This document shows positions 15,756-23,945 of a stretch of 40,438 nucleotides of DNA, one piece after another (the stretch's first letter is position 1; each line of letters starts with the position of its first letter). The notes under the pieces are model-generated. The model saw only the letters and a program-made list of their open reading frames with translations. It ran no database searches and had not been told where the DNA came from. Made by a program: the position numbers and the translations under genes. The stretch lies in NCBI GenBank assembly GCA_002492295.1, contig DKYC01000131.1, positions 1 through 40,438 on the forward strand, in the 5' to 3' direction. Origin of the DNA: Lachnospiraceae bacterium UBA7110. GTDB lineage: Bacteria; Bacillota; Clostridia; Lachnospirales; Lachnospiraceae.

Positions 15756-16932
15756 GCGTTTTGTGCTGCGCACGTGTGTATGTGCCGCCGTCATATGTGC
15801 ACTGACCGCCTGCGCAGGGGATAGCGCTTCCGTGACAATGGGAAATACGGCAGAAATAACGGCGGAAAATAAAACAGATAACCATACGCAGATTGAAGGC
15901 TTACAGTGGCAGGGGTATACGGAGCTGGCATATGCCGAAGGCTTTACAATCGAAAATTACAAGGATGGGTTTCGCCTGATTACCGTATCAGGGGAAGCAC
16001 AATATCTGATTGTACCCGAAAACTACGAAGCACCGCAGGAATTAAAAAGTGACATTACTGTCATAAATCAGCCCGTGTCCGGTATATATTTGGCGGCAAC
16101 TGCCGTGATGGATATGTTCCGCTCGCTTGACGCGCTTGACACGATAACGTTTTCCGGTGCGGACGCGGACGGATGGTATATAGAGGAGGCAAAGCAGGCG
16201 GTCGAAAGCGGTGCAATGCTTTATGCGGGCAAGTACAGCGCACCGGATTATGAGCTGATTTTATCGAAGGGCTGTCCGCTTGCAATTGAAAATACAATGA
16301 TTTTACATACGCCCGAGGTTAAGGAACAGCTTGAGCAGCTTGGTATTGCAGTGCTTGTGGACTATGCGAGCAGCGAATCGCATCCGCTTGGAAGGATTGA
16401 GTGGGTAAAGCTGTACGGCGCGCTGCTTGGAAAGGAAGCGCAGGCGCAGGAGATTTTTGACGCGCAGGCAGGGACGTTTGCGGAAATTGAGAAGCAGGTG
16501 CAAAAAAGCGATAAGACAGTCGTTCTGTTTTATCTGACGGAAAACGGTGCGGCAAGTGTGCGCAGTCCGTCCGACTATATGGTAAAGATTATCGAAACAG
16601 CGGGGGCGACGTATGCATTTTCCGATTTGGAGACGGACGATAAGAAAAGCTCTTCCATTACTATGCAGATGGAAGCGTTTTATGCGCGTGCAAAATCCGC
16701 TGATTACCTGATTTATAACAGCACCATCGGCAATGAATATGAGACATTGGAGGCATTGCTGGAGAAAGAGCCCCTGCTTGGGGATTTTAATGCCGTGAAA
16801 GAAAACCATGTATGGTGTGTGCCGAAAAACCTGTATCAGGAATCCATGTCGGCAGCGGGGCTGCTTAGGGATATTTATGCGGTACTGAATGAAGAGGCGC
16901 CTTCGACGACCTGTCTGTACCGGATTGAGTAA
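15733..16932 (+). CDS. ABC transporter substrate-binding lipoprotein, BtuF/FhuD type
   Basis: A 399-residue class III (helical-backbone) binding protein. The N-terminus has Arg-rich residues, a hydrophobic stretch and the lipobox ALTAC (C27), followed by a Thr/Asn-rich linker. The lobe pattern fits BtuF/FhuD: an early VINQPVSGIYLAATAVMDMF, a central LSKGCPLAIENTMI and VLVDYASSESHPLGRIEWVKL, and a C-terminal LLGDFNAVKENHVWCVP. It would bind a corrinoid or other metal-tetrapyrrole at the membrane surface for the permease downstream. ATG 15733 lies within the end of the preceding gene (23-base overlap), which suggests translational coupling. The riboswitch upstream points to cobalamin or cobinamide as ligand; heme or a siderophore cannot be excluded. 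Confidence 0.88.
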   Translation: MVRAGKSRRFVLRTCVCAAVICALTACAGDSASVTMGNTAEITAENKTDNHTQIEGLQWQGYTELAYAEGFTIENYKDGFRLITVSGEAQYLIVPENYEAPQELKSDITVINQPVSGIYLAATAVMDMFRSLDALDTITFSGADADGWYIEEAKQAVESGAMLYAGKYSAPDYELILSKGCPLAIENTMILHTPEVKEQLEQLGIAVLVDYASSESHPLGRIEWVKLYGALLGKEAQAQEIFDAQAGTFAEIEKQVQKSDKTVVLFYLTENGAASVRSPSDYMVKIIETAGATYAFSDLETDDKKSSSITMQMEAFYARAKSADYLIYNSTIGNEYETLEALLEKEPLLGDFNAVKENHVWCVPKNLYQESMSAAGLLRDIYAVLNEEAPSTTCLYRIE

Positions 16933-16965
16933 GCAGTTGTACCAGAAGGGAGTAAGGCGATAAAA

Positions 16966-17970
16966 GTGAGAAGAACAAGAGCTGTTTTTGCCTTTGCGGT
17001 GCTTGCGGTTTTGCTGGTACTGACGGCCGTGCTTAATGTCATAATAGGCAGTGTCCGGATACCGCTTGCGGATGTCCTGGAAATTTTTGCGGGCCGGGGG
17101 GCGGACGTGACGGCACGGACGATTTTGTGGCAGATCCGTTTGCCGCGCACAGCTGCCGCGGCTGTGCTTGGCGGCGCGCTTGCGCTTTCGGGTTATTTGC
17201 TGCAGACCTTTTTCCATAATCCGATTGCCGGTCCGTTTGTACTGGGGATTTCTTCCGGTGCAAAGCTGACTGTGGCGTTGCTGCTGGTGTTTGCGGCAAG
17301 ACGGGTGGCAAGCATCAGTTCTGCCGTGATGATTGCATCGGCGTTTGCAGGCGCGCTGCTTGCGATGGGTTTTGTGCTGATTATGGCGCGTGTTGTGGAT
17401 AAAATGTCCATGCTGATTGTGGGCGGCGTTATGATAGGGTATATCTGCTCGGCGGTAACGGACATCATTGTCACGTTTGCGGACGATTCGGATATTGTTA
17501 ATCTGCACAACTGGTCGCGGGGGAGTTTTTCGGGTATTACGTGGGAAAATGTGGCAGTGATGTCTGTTTTGGTGTTTGCTGCGGCGCTATTTATTTTTCT
17601 GCTTTCCAAGCCGATTAGCGCATACCGGCTGGGGGAAATGTACGCGCAGAATATGGGGGTCAATTTGAAGCTGCTGCGGGTTTGCTTCGTACTTTTGTCC
17701 AGCATGCTTGCGGCGTGCATTACGGCGTTTGCGGGACCGGTTTCCTTTGTGGGAATCGCAGTACCGCATTTGGTGAAACGGCTTTTCGGGACGGCAAAGC
17801 CGATTTTAATGATACCTGCGTGCTTTTTGGGCGGCAGCGTGTTCTGCCTGTTCTGCGACCTCTTGGCGCGCACGCTGTTTGCGCCGACGGAGATGAGTAT
17901 CAGCACAGTGACTGCAGTGTTTGGCGCGCCGATTGTCATTATTATTCTTTTAAGAAAGCAAAGGGCATAA
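16966..17970 (+). CDS. ABC transporter permease, BtuC/FecCD family
   Basis: A 334-residue polytopic membrane protein with about 9-10 hydrophobic helices. Family motifs: IRLPRTAAAAVLGGALALSG, then NPIAGPFVLGISSGAKL, GGVMIGYICSAVTDI, and GPVSFVGIAVPHLVKRLFG. Length matches BtuC/FhuB-half permeases. GTG 16966 follows AAGGGAG at 16947-16953. It lies 33 bases after the binding protein and 4 bases before the ATPase. Helices and the GPVSFVG(I/L)xxPH loop, which contacts the ATPase, are intact. It should form a homodimeric channel for the corrinoid or tetrapyrrole delivered by the binding lipoprotein. Confidence 0.92.
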   Translation: MRRTRAVFAFAVLAVLLVLTAVLNVIIGSVRIPLADVLEIFAGRGADVTARTILWQIRLPRTAAAAVLGGALALSGYLLQTFFHNPIAGPFVLGISSGAKLTVALLLVFAARRVASISSAVMIASAFAGALLAMGFVLIMARVVDKMSMLIVGGVMIGYICSAVTDIIVTFADDSDIVNLHNWSRGSFSGITWENVAVMSVLVFAAALFIFLLSKPISAYRLGEMYAQNMGVNLKLLRVCFVLLSSMLAACITAFAGPVSFVGIAVPHLVKRLFGTAKPILMIPACFLGGSVFCLFCDLLARTLFAPTEMSISTVTAVFGAPIVIIILLRKQRA

Positions 17971-17974
17971 AACT

Positions 17975-19072
17975 ATGGCGGACTATTATGTATATACTCA
18001 AAATCTATCCGTAGGTTATCCCAAAAAAACAGTTTTGGAAAACATTGCAATTGGAGTCAACCGCGGGGAAATCCTAACGTTAATCGGACCAAACGGGGCA
18101 GGAAAGTCCACTGTTTTAAAAAGCATTGCAGGGCAGCTGAAGCTGATTGCGGGAACCGTTTACATTGATAAAACAGACCGTTCACTTATCAGCAAAAAGG
18201 TGCTTTCCCAAAAATTATCGGTTGTGTTCACGCAGCGGCTTCGCACAGAGCTGATGACCTGCCGTGATGTGGTCGCAACGGGACGCTATCCTTATACGGG
18301 GCGGTTTGGGATTCTTTGTGCTAAAGACAGGCAAAAGGTTGAGGAGGCGATGGCGCTTATTCGGATTACGGCGTTTGCCGACGAGGATTTTGCAAAAATC
18401 AGTGACGGGCAGCGGCAGCGTGTCATGCTTGCACGGGCAATCTGCCAGGAACCCGATATTATACTGCTGGACGAGCCGACGTCATATCTTGATATCAGGC
18501 ATAAGCTTGAATTTTTGCAGCTTTTGCAGAATATGGCACGTGAAAAAAAGCTGTCGGTTATTATGTCCCTCCATGAACTGGATTTGGCGAAAAAAATATC
18601 GGACAGGATAATCTGCGTCGGAGAGCATTGTGTGGAGCGTTTTGGAACGCCGCAGGAAATTTTTCGGGAAAATTACATGAAAACGCTTTTTGGTGTGACA
18701 ACGGGAAGTTTTGACGAGACGACTTGCGGTATGGAGCTTGAAATGCCGAAGGGTGAACCGAAAGTATTTGTGCTTGCGGGTGCAGCTTCGGGACAGGAGA
18801 CGTTTCGCAGGCTGCAGCGCAGGGGAGTTGCGTTTGCGACGGGCATTCTTTTTGAAAACGATATGGATTATCCTGTAGCGAAGGCACTTGCCGCAAAACT
18901 TGTCAATGTCAAAGCAACACAGCGTATAGGTATGGAGCGTCTTGCATCCGCGAAGGAGCTTGCATCGAAATGTGAAAGCGTCATCTGCTGCCGGGAACAC
19001 TTTGCGGATTGGGAGCCAGAGAACAGGGAATTATATGAATATTTACAGCGCAAGCCGTCTTATCGTGGGTAA
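17975..19072 (+). CDS. ABC transporter ATPase, BtuD/FecE type, with C-terminal extension
   Basis: Powers the preceding permease. Walker A GPNGAGKST (38-46), signature ISDGQRQRVMLARA (the usual LSGGQ is here SDGQ, common in FecE-like ATPases), Walker B IILLDEPTSYLD and the switch histidine in MSLHELDLA are all present. The family core ends near residue 245; the 365-residue protein then carries about 120 extra residues (PKVFVLAGAASGQETFRRLQ, ATGILFENDMDYPVAKALAA, CESVICC) that look like a small alpha/beta domain. Similar tails occur, as I recall, on Clostridial cobalamin/iron-complex ATPases, without known function. ATG 17975 is 4 bases after the permease stop. The last codons form the left half and loop of a strong hairpin. 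Confidence 0.92.
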   Translation: MADYYVYTQNLSVGYPKKTVLENIAIGVNRGEILTLIGPNGAGKSTVLKSIAGQLKLIAGTVYIDKTDRSLISKKVLSQKLSVVFTQRLRTELMTCRDVVATGRYPYTGRFGILCAKDRQKVEEAMALIRITAFADEDFAKISDGQRQRVMLARAICQEPDIILLDEPTSYLDIRHKLEFLQLLQNMAREKKLSVIMSLHELDLAKKISDRIICVGEHCVERFGTPQEIFRENYMKTLFGVTTGSFDETTCGMELEMPKGEPKVFVLAGAASGQETFRRLQRRGVAFATGILFENDMDYPVAKALAAKLVNVKATQRIGMERLASAKELASKCESVICCREHFADWEPENRELYEYLQRKPSYRG

Positions 19073-19082
19073 GACGGCTTGC
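19050..19082 (+). terminator. Strong hairpin at the end of the riboswitch operon
   Basis: GCAAGCCGTCTTA (19050-19062) pairs perfectly over 13 bp with TAAGACGGCTTGC (19070-19082), loop of 7. The stop codon TAA lies at the start of the right arm. No T tract follows (AAATCG), so it may act as a 3'-end stabiliser or as a weak or Rho-assisted terminator. Confidence 0.65.
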
Positions 19083-19107
19083 AAATCGTATTGGCGTTTG
19101 GTATACT
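19079..19107 (+). promoter_or_regulatory. Promoter of the DHH phosphoesterase gene
   Basis: TTGCAA (19079-19084), 17-base spacer, TATACT (19102-19107) with TG one base before it (extended -10). The -35 overlaps the right arm of the preceding operon-end hairpin, so the two transcription units abut. Confidence 0.65.
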
Positions 19108-19167
19108 ATGTTAAAATGTTGTCAGAAAACCGAATTGTCCGGACGGACGAAGGATGAGGGTGGGAAA

Positions 19168-20685
19168 ATGAGATTAAGCAGTCTGCTGCAGTATGAAACA
19201 ATTGTAATCCAATGTCATGACAATCCCGATGCGGACGCGATTGCGAGCGGTTACGGGCTCTATATTTATTTTAAAAAACATGGGAAAAATGTACGGTTTA
19301 TTTATGGGGGAAGATTTGTCATACAGAAAAGCAATCTGGTGCTCATGCTGCGTGAGCTTGCAATTCCAATAGAGTATGTGACGAAGCTTGATGCACCGGA
19401 TCTTCTGATAACCGTGGACTGCCAGTATGACGAGGGCAACGTTACGCATTTTGACGCGAAGGAGGTTGCGGTTATTGACCATCATCAGGTGAGCGGACCG
19501 CTTCCGCCTATGAGCGATGTGCGAAGCAGCCTTGGTTCGTGCTCAACATTGGTGCGTGTACTGTTGGAGCAGGAGGGCATAAATATCAATGAGGAACGCA
19601 GCCTTGCGACTGCGCTCTATTATGGGTTAATGATGGATACAAACCAGTTTACGGAAATTTATCATCCTCTTGACAGGGATTTGCGCGATGATGCGGCTTT
19701 TGACAGAAGTAAGATTACGATGTTCCGCAACGCCAATCTTTCCCTCTCGGAGCTTGAGATTGCGGGCGAGGCGCTTTGCAGATACGAATATGAGGAAACA
19801 TACCGGTATGCCGTGATTAAGGCGAGAGCCTGTGACCCGAATATTTTAGGGATTATCGGCGATATGATGTTGGAAGTGGATGCGGTGGATTTCTGTGTGG
19901 TATACAGTATCCTGCCGGTAGGCGTGAAGCTTTCGGTACGAAGCTGCCGCAAGGAAACGCGGGCAAGTGAGCTTGCGGATTATCTGACAGATAAAATCGG
20001 CTCGGGCGGCGGTCATGTTGAGAAGGCAGGGGGATTAATCCAACTGGAGCTTTTGCAGCGGGAGTATTCTGATGAATATCAGTCCGCATATGATGCCGCG
20101 TCAAAGCTTGGTGATTTTTTTAAAAAGCGGTTAAAGGCGTATTTTGAGGAATCGGAGGTTATTTACGCAAAGGACTATAGGGCAGACCTGTCACAAATGC
20201 GCGCATACCGGAGAAAGAATCTGCGGCTTGGATATGTGAAGGCGTCCGACGTATTTCAGACAGGGACAAAGGTCACAATTCGTACGCTTGAGGGCGACCT
20301 TGATATGCCGGTTAAGGACGATATGTATATTACAATCGGAATGGGCGGAGAGGTTCGCCTGATTGCGGAGGAGCATTTTAAGAAGAGCAACCGCATGCTG
20401 GATGAGCCTTATTTGTTTGAGGGAGAGTACAAGCCGATGGTCAAAACTTCGTTTGATGACAAAAACGTTTCACTTATCCCGTATGCCAAGACATGCATTG
20501 CCACTGACGGCATTGAGATTTATATTAAGCCGTTAAACCACAGGGTTAAGGTTTTTACGGAATGGGATGAGGAGAATTATATGCTTGGACGTGCGGGCGA
20601 TTACCTTGCGGTACGTAAGGATGACTTGCATAATGTATATGTCATAGCAGGCGACATGTTTGAACAAATGTACGAGGCAGTTTAG
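19168..20685 (+). CDS. DHH/DHHA1-family phosphoesterase (NrnA-like) with C-terminal extension
   Basis: A 505-residue cytosolic protein. The DHH domain shows CHDNPDADAIASGYGLY (Mn-binding Asp pair), LITVDCQYDEG and VIDHHQ; DHHA1 ends in GSGGGHVEKAGGLI at about 286-300. This matches bifunctional oligoribonuclease/PAP phosphatase NrnA or cyclic-dinucleotide phosphodiesterase relatives, which degrade short RNAs, pAp or c-di-AMP products. The family is usually about 310-330 residues; here some 180 more residues follow, ending LGRAGDYLAVRKDDLHNVYVI, resembling a small beta domain seen at the end of other Firmicute proteins. ATG 19168 follows GAGGGTGGG; 20 codons more are open upstream without a ribosome site. 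The response-regulator gene starts 38 bases after it and may be co-transcribed. Confidence 0.87.
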   Translation: MRLSSLLQYETIVIQCHDNPDADAIASGYGLYIYFKKHGKNVRFIYGGRFVIQKSNLVLMLRELAIPIEYVTKLDAPDLLITVDCQYDEGNVTHFDAKEVAVIDHHQVSGPLPPMSDVRSSLGSCSTLVRVLLEQEGININEERSLATALYYGLMMDTNQFTEIYHPLDRDLRDDAAFDRSKITMFRNANLSLSELEIAGEALCRYEYEETYRYAVIKARACDPNILGIIGDMMLEVDAVDFCVVYSILPVGVKLSVRSCRKETRASELADYLTDKIGSGGGHVEKAGGLIQLELLQREYSDEYQSAYDAASKLGDFFKKRLKAYFEESEVIYAKDYRADLSQMRAYRRKNLRLGYVKASDVFQTGTKVTIRTLEGDLDMPVKDDMYITIGMGGEVRLIAEEHFKKSNRMLDEPYLFEGEYKPMVKTSFDDKNVSLIPYAKTCIATDGIEIYIKPLNHRVKVFTEWDEENYMLGRAGDYLAVRKDDLHNVYVIAGDMFEQMYEAV

Positions 20686-20723
20686 TCCGTGGAGTGAGCA
20701 GTGACCCGGAATGGAGGCTGACG

Positions 20724-22292
20724 ATGCTGAAAATATTTTTGGTAGAAGATGAAATGATTATGCGGGAGGGCATTAAGAAGAATATTGACTGGGAGAAGGA
20801 GAATTTTATATTTGCCGGAGACGCTGCGGACGGTGAGCTTGCCTATCCGCTGATTATACAGAAAAAACCCGATATCCTGATTACGGATATCAAAATGCCG
20901 TTCATGGACGGGCTGGAGTTAAGCCGTCTTGTGAAGGCGGAGCTTCCCGATATTAAGATTATTATCCTGAGCGGTTATGATGAATTTGACTATGCAAAGG
21001 AAGCAATTGATATTGGAATTGCGGAATATATGTTAAAGCCCGTTACAAGTGCAAAGCTGATTGAAACGCTGCACAGGGTTGAAAAAATGATTTTGGAGGA
21101 ACAGGAGAAGGTTTCCGCAAAGGACAGCCTCGACGCAAAAATGAAGTTTTTCAGAAGGCTTGTTTCGGGAAACATGAGTGTATCGCTGCTTCTGAAGGAG
21201 GGACGGGAGCTTGGCATGGAGCTTGCGGCATCGGAATATAATTTACTGTTGTTACAGCTTTTTCTAGGGGACGATGTGGACGAAGCGCATAGCCGTATTG
21301 AGGGAATCAGGCAAGGCTTCCGGAGGCTTGCGGAGATTGTCCCGAATATTGAAATTGCCGACCGGGGAAGGGAAGAATTTTGGTTTCTCTTAAAGGGCAC
21401 GGAAGAATATCCTTTAAGGAATTTGGAAAACGATATCAAAGCGGAAATCGGAAAGCTTGTGAAAACCGAAAACCATGCGCAGTATTTCGGTGTGCTTGGC
21501 AGAGGCACGGAGCGTCTTGGGGACCTCAGTGTCTGCTATGAGGAAGCAAACAAAATGTTTGCACATCGCTTTTTGGAGGAACGGGACAGGATTTATCAGG
21601 TAAATGCGGATGAAGAGGCAGCGCTCGACCTTGAAAGCCTGAATCTGCTGCAGACGGACAGAAGGGCTTTAGAGCAGTTTTTAAGTACAGGATTAAAAGA
21701 GGATGCCGCTGCTTTTATTGATACTTATTTTGACAAGGTGGGAGGTAAAAATATCCGCTCCATTTTATTCCGGCAGTATGTGGTGATGGACGTTTATATT
21801 ATTACAATGAATTTTTCCCAAAAGATGGGGTATAAAAAGCAGGAGCTTGCGGCGCTCTACGGTGACGAGCAGGAATTTATGAAAGTATTCTCTTCGGTTG
21901 AGGACACGAAAATTTACCTGAAGAAGCTTCTTGAAAAGGCGGTTGACCTTCGGGAAAAGGCGCTTCCGAAGAAATATGATATGGTTTTAAAGCAGGCGCA
22001 GGACTACATTAAAGCACATTATCATGAGTATGATATTTCTCTGAATACCGTTGCGGCAAGTGTCAATTTAAGCCCAAATCATTTCAGCGCCATTTTCAGC
22101 CAGGAGCTTGGAGAGACCTTTATTGAATATCTCACCAGAATCCGCATGGAAAAAGCGAAGGAGCTTCTTCGAACCACTTCCAAAAAGAGCACGGAGATTG
22201 CCTATGAGGTGGGTTATAAGGATGCGCATTATTTTGGAAGTCTGTTCAAAAAGACGCAAAACTGCACGCCGAAGGAATACCGCGCACATTAA
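20724..22292 (+). CDS. Response regulator, YesN type (REC plus AraC HTH)
   Basis: A 522-residue DNA-binding regulator. REC at 1-125: LVEDEMIMREG, phospho-acceptor D55 in ITDIKMPFMDG, and K at MLKPV. A middle region of about 280 residues is followed by an AraC-family double helix-turn-helix at about 425-522 (ISLNTVAASVNLSPNHFSAI, YEVGYKDAHYFGSLFKK, CTPKEYRAH). GGAGG at 20713-20717 precedes ATG 20724. Its TAA overlaps an in-frame ATG of the next, kinase gene (TAATG), showing coupling. The adjoining sugar importer suggests it activates that operon in response to an external sugar; this is inferred from position, as in YesN, whose targets adjoin it. Confidence 0.93.
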   Translation: MLKIFLVEDEMIMREGIKKNIDWEKENFIFAGDAADGELAYPLIIQKKPDILITDIKMPFMDGLELSRLVKAELPDIKIIILSGYDEFDYAKEAIDIGIAEYMLKPVTSAKLIETLHRVEKMILEEQEKVSAKDSLDAKMKFFRRLVSGNMSVSLLLKEGRELGMELAASEYNLLLLQLFLGDDVDEAHSRIEGIRQGFRRLAEIVPNIEIADRGREEFWFLLKGTEEYPLRNLENDIKAEIGKLVKTENHAQYFGVLGRGTERLGDLSVCYEEANKMFAHRFLEERDRIYQVNADEEAALDLESLNLLQTDRRALEQFLSTGLKEDAAAFIDTYFDKVGGKNIRSILFRQYVVMDVYIITMNFSQKMGYKKQELAALYGDEQEFMKVFSSVEDTKIYLKKLLEKAVDLREKALPKKYDMVLKQAQDYIKAHYHEYDISLNTVAASVNLSPNHFSAIFSQELGETFIEYLTRIRMEKAKELLRTTSKKSTEIAYEVGYKDAHYFGSLFKKTQNCTPKEYRAH

Positions 22293-22312
22293 TGCCAAAG
22301 AAAGGATTGGAC

Positions 22313-23764
22313 ATGGAACAGGAAAAAAGGGGTTATTCTTTGAAAAACAGGCTTTATATGCTGCTTTTGGTATGCCTTTTGCCACTTACCGTCCTGATTA
22401 TGTATCTGCTTGTCATGATTAACAGTGTATCGGGGCAGTATGATGAGATTGTGGAAAAAATAACAAAGGCAAATGCATATAATATTAATTTCAAGGACGA
22501 CCTTGATTATTCCATGTACATCATTGTGGTAAATGCGGAGCGGGCAAACGAAATCATTGATACGAAAAAGCCGGTCCAGATGATTGATGAAGCGCGGGAA
22601 GTGTTCGGAATGCTGTCAAAGGAGGCGGACACTGCGGCAGCGCGAACAAGGCTGAGCGGTATTATAAAAAGTCTCAATACGCTTCGGGACCGTGTAATCG
22701 AAATTGAGGAGTCCGCTTTGGTCAGCGGGAGCTATGAGACGAATATGGAACGCCTTGACCTGAACATCCGGGTGCTTACGGAGCTGATACAGGAGGAAAT
22801 CCAGTTTTATATTTATGAGCAGATGCGAAATATGGAGACACTGCGGGAGGGAATCCGCAGTAATGTGGAGCAGGCGATTTCCATTACAAGTGTGCTGCTT
22901 ATTATTATTCTGACAGGTGCGCTGACCATCAGCCGTAAGATTATGGAGGGAATTACAGCTCCTATTCTCCGCCTGTGTCATGCCGCGGAGCAGGCAGGAC
23001 GCGGGGACTTTAAGACGCGTGCCCATGAGGAGAATCTCAATGAGATTGCGGTATTAAATGCAAGCTTTAACCGAATGGTAGAGGAAATCGGAAAGCTTGT
23101 CGAGGACATCCGTGTCGAGGAGCTGAATTTAAGGGCGGCGGAGCTTCGCCTCCTTCAGGAGCAGATTAACCCGCATTTTTTGTATAATACACTTGACAAT
23201 ATTATCTGGCTTGCGGAGTCGAATGAGACACAGCAGGTTGTGAACATGGTGTCGGCGCTCTCTGACTTTTTCCGGACAACGCTCAGCAAAGGCAAGGATT
23301 ACATTTCCGTAAAGGACGAGGAAGCGCATATCAACAGTTATCTGCAAATCCAGCAGTTTCGTTACCGTGATATTCTGACTTATGAAATCGACATGGATGA
23401 GGAGGTTTATGACTGCGAAATATTAAAACTTACTCTCCAGCCGCTTGTCGAGAATGCGCTTTATCACGGAATAAAGGGAAAGCGCGGGCTGGGGCACATC
23501 CGTGTTTCGGGCTGCATCCGGGAAGGTCTTTTGGAATTTAAGGTTCAGGATAATGGGATTGGCATGAAAGAGGGGCGTTTAAGAGAGGTAAGAAAGATGA
23601 TTACCGGAGAAATGGAACGCACGAAGGAAAAGGGTGGATTTGGATTATTTAATGTTAATGAACGCATTCGTTTGAATTACGGACAGCAGTACGGGCTGCG
23701 GATTGAGAGTGTTTATGGAGAGGGGACGTGTATTTGGGTTACGGTTCCCGCCGTAAAAAAATAA
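22313..23764 (+). CDS. Sensor histidine kinase, YesM type
   Basis: A 483-residue membrane kinase. TM1 lies at about 12-33, an extracellular helical sensor follows to about 190 and TM2 at about 195-215 leads into HAMP (ITAPILRLCHAAEQAGRGDF). The His_kinase/LytS-type core has QINPHFLYNTLDNIIWLAE with H288 and an HATPase with PLVENALYHGIKGKRG, DNGIGM and GGFGLFNVNERI. I prefer ATG 22313, 6 bases after AAAGGA; the in-frame ATG at 22292 overlaps the regulator stop and would add seven residues. It pairs with the AraC-type regulator upstream. The extracellular part is helical and lacks a recognisable ligand domain, so sensing may go through a binding protein of the importer. Confidence 0.92.
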   Translation: MEQEKRGYSLKNRLYMLLLVCLLPLTVLIMYLLVMINSVSGQYDEIVEKITKANAYNINFKDDLDYSMYIIVVNAERANEIIDTKKPVQMIDEAREVFGMLSKEADTAAARTRLSGIIKSLNTLRDRVIEIEESALVSGSYETNMERLDLNIRVLTELIQEEIQFYIYEQMRNMETLREGIRSNVEQAISITSVLLIIILTGALTISRKIMEGITAPILRLCHAAEQAGRGDFKTRAHEENLNEIAVLNASFNRMVEEIGKLVEDIRVEELNLRAAELRLLQEQINPHFLYNTLDNIIWLAESNETQQVVNMVSALSDFFRTTLSKGKDYISVKDEEAHINSYLQIQQFRYRDILTYEIDMDEEVYDCEILKLTLQPLVENALYHGIKGKRGLGHIRVSGCIREGLLEFKVQDNGIGMKEGRLREVRKMITGEMERTKEKGGFGLFNVNERIRLNYGQQYGLRIESVYGEGTCIWVTVPAVKK

Positions 23765-23857
23765 CCTTTTTTCGTAAAATATTGAACGTTTTTACTAAAA
23801 ATATAGGCAAATTATGAAAATAAAATAAAAAAATATACAAATTTCTTAAATAAACAG

Positions 23858-23886
23858 TATACATAAAGGAAAATATAAGTTATAAT
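23858..23886 (+). promoter_or_regulatory. Candidate promoter of the furanose importer operon
   Basis: TATACA (23858-23863, four of six -35 positions), 17-base spacer and perfect TATAAT (23881-23886). The expected start near 23893 falls inside the left arm of the inverted repeat 23884-23920. The area is extremely AT-rich, so other placements are possible. Confidence 0.45.
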
Positions 23887-23920
23887 TATTTCGTAATCAG
23901 AAAACGGTTACGAAATAATT
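23884..23920 (+). repeat. 13-bp inverted repeat overlapping the promoter, followed by T tract
   Basis: AATTATTTCGTAA (23884-23896) and TTACGAAATAATT (23908-23920) are exact reverse complements with an 11-base loop, followed by TTTTATTT and, 11 bases later, the GGAGG of the binding-protein gene. It could be an operator, an attenuator, or the terminator of the two-component operon. Confidence 0.7.
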
Positions 23921-23945
23921 TTTATTTAATGGAGGGAATTTATTT

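Noticed and set aside
16303..17508. Minus-strand open frame of 401 codons opposite the binding protein and permease
   Set aside because: Translation is rich in Arg, His, Gln and Cys without domain pattern, has no ribosome site and lies opposite two clear genes; it is an antisense shadow.
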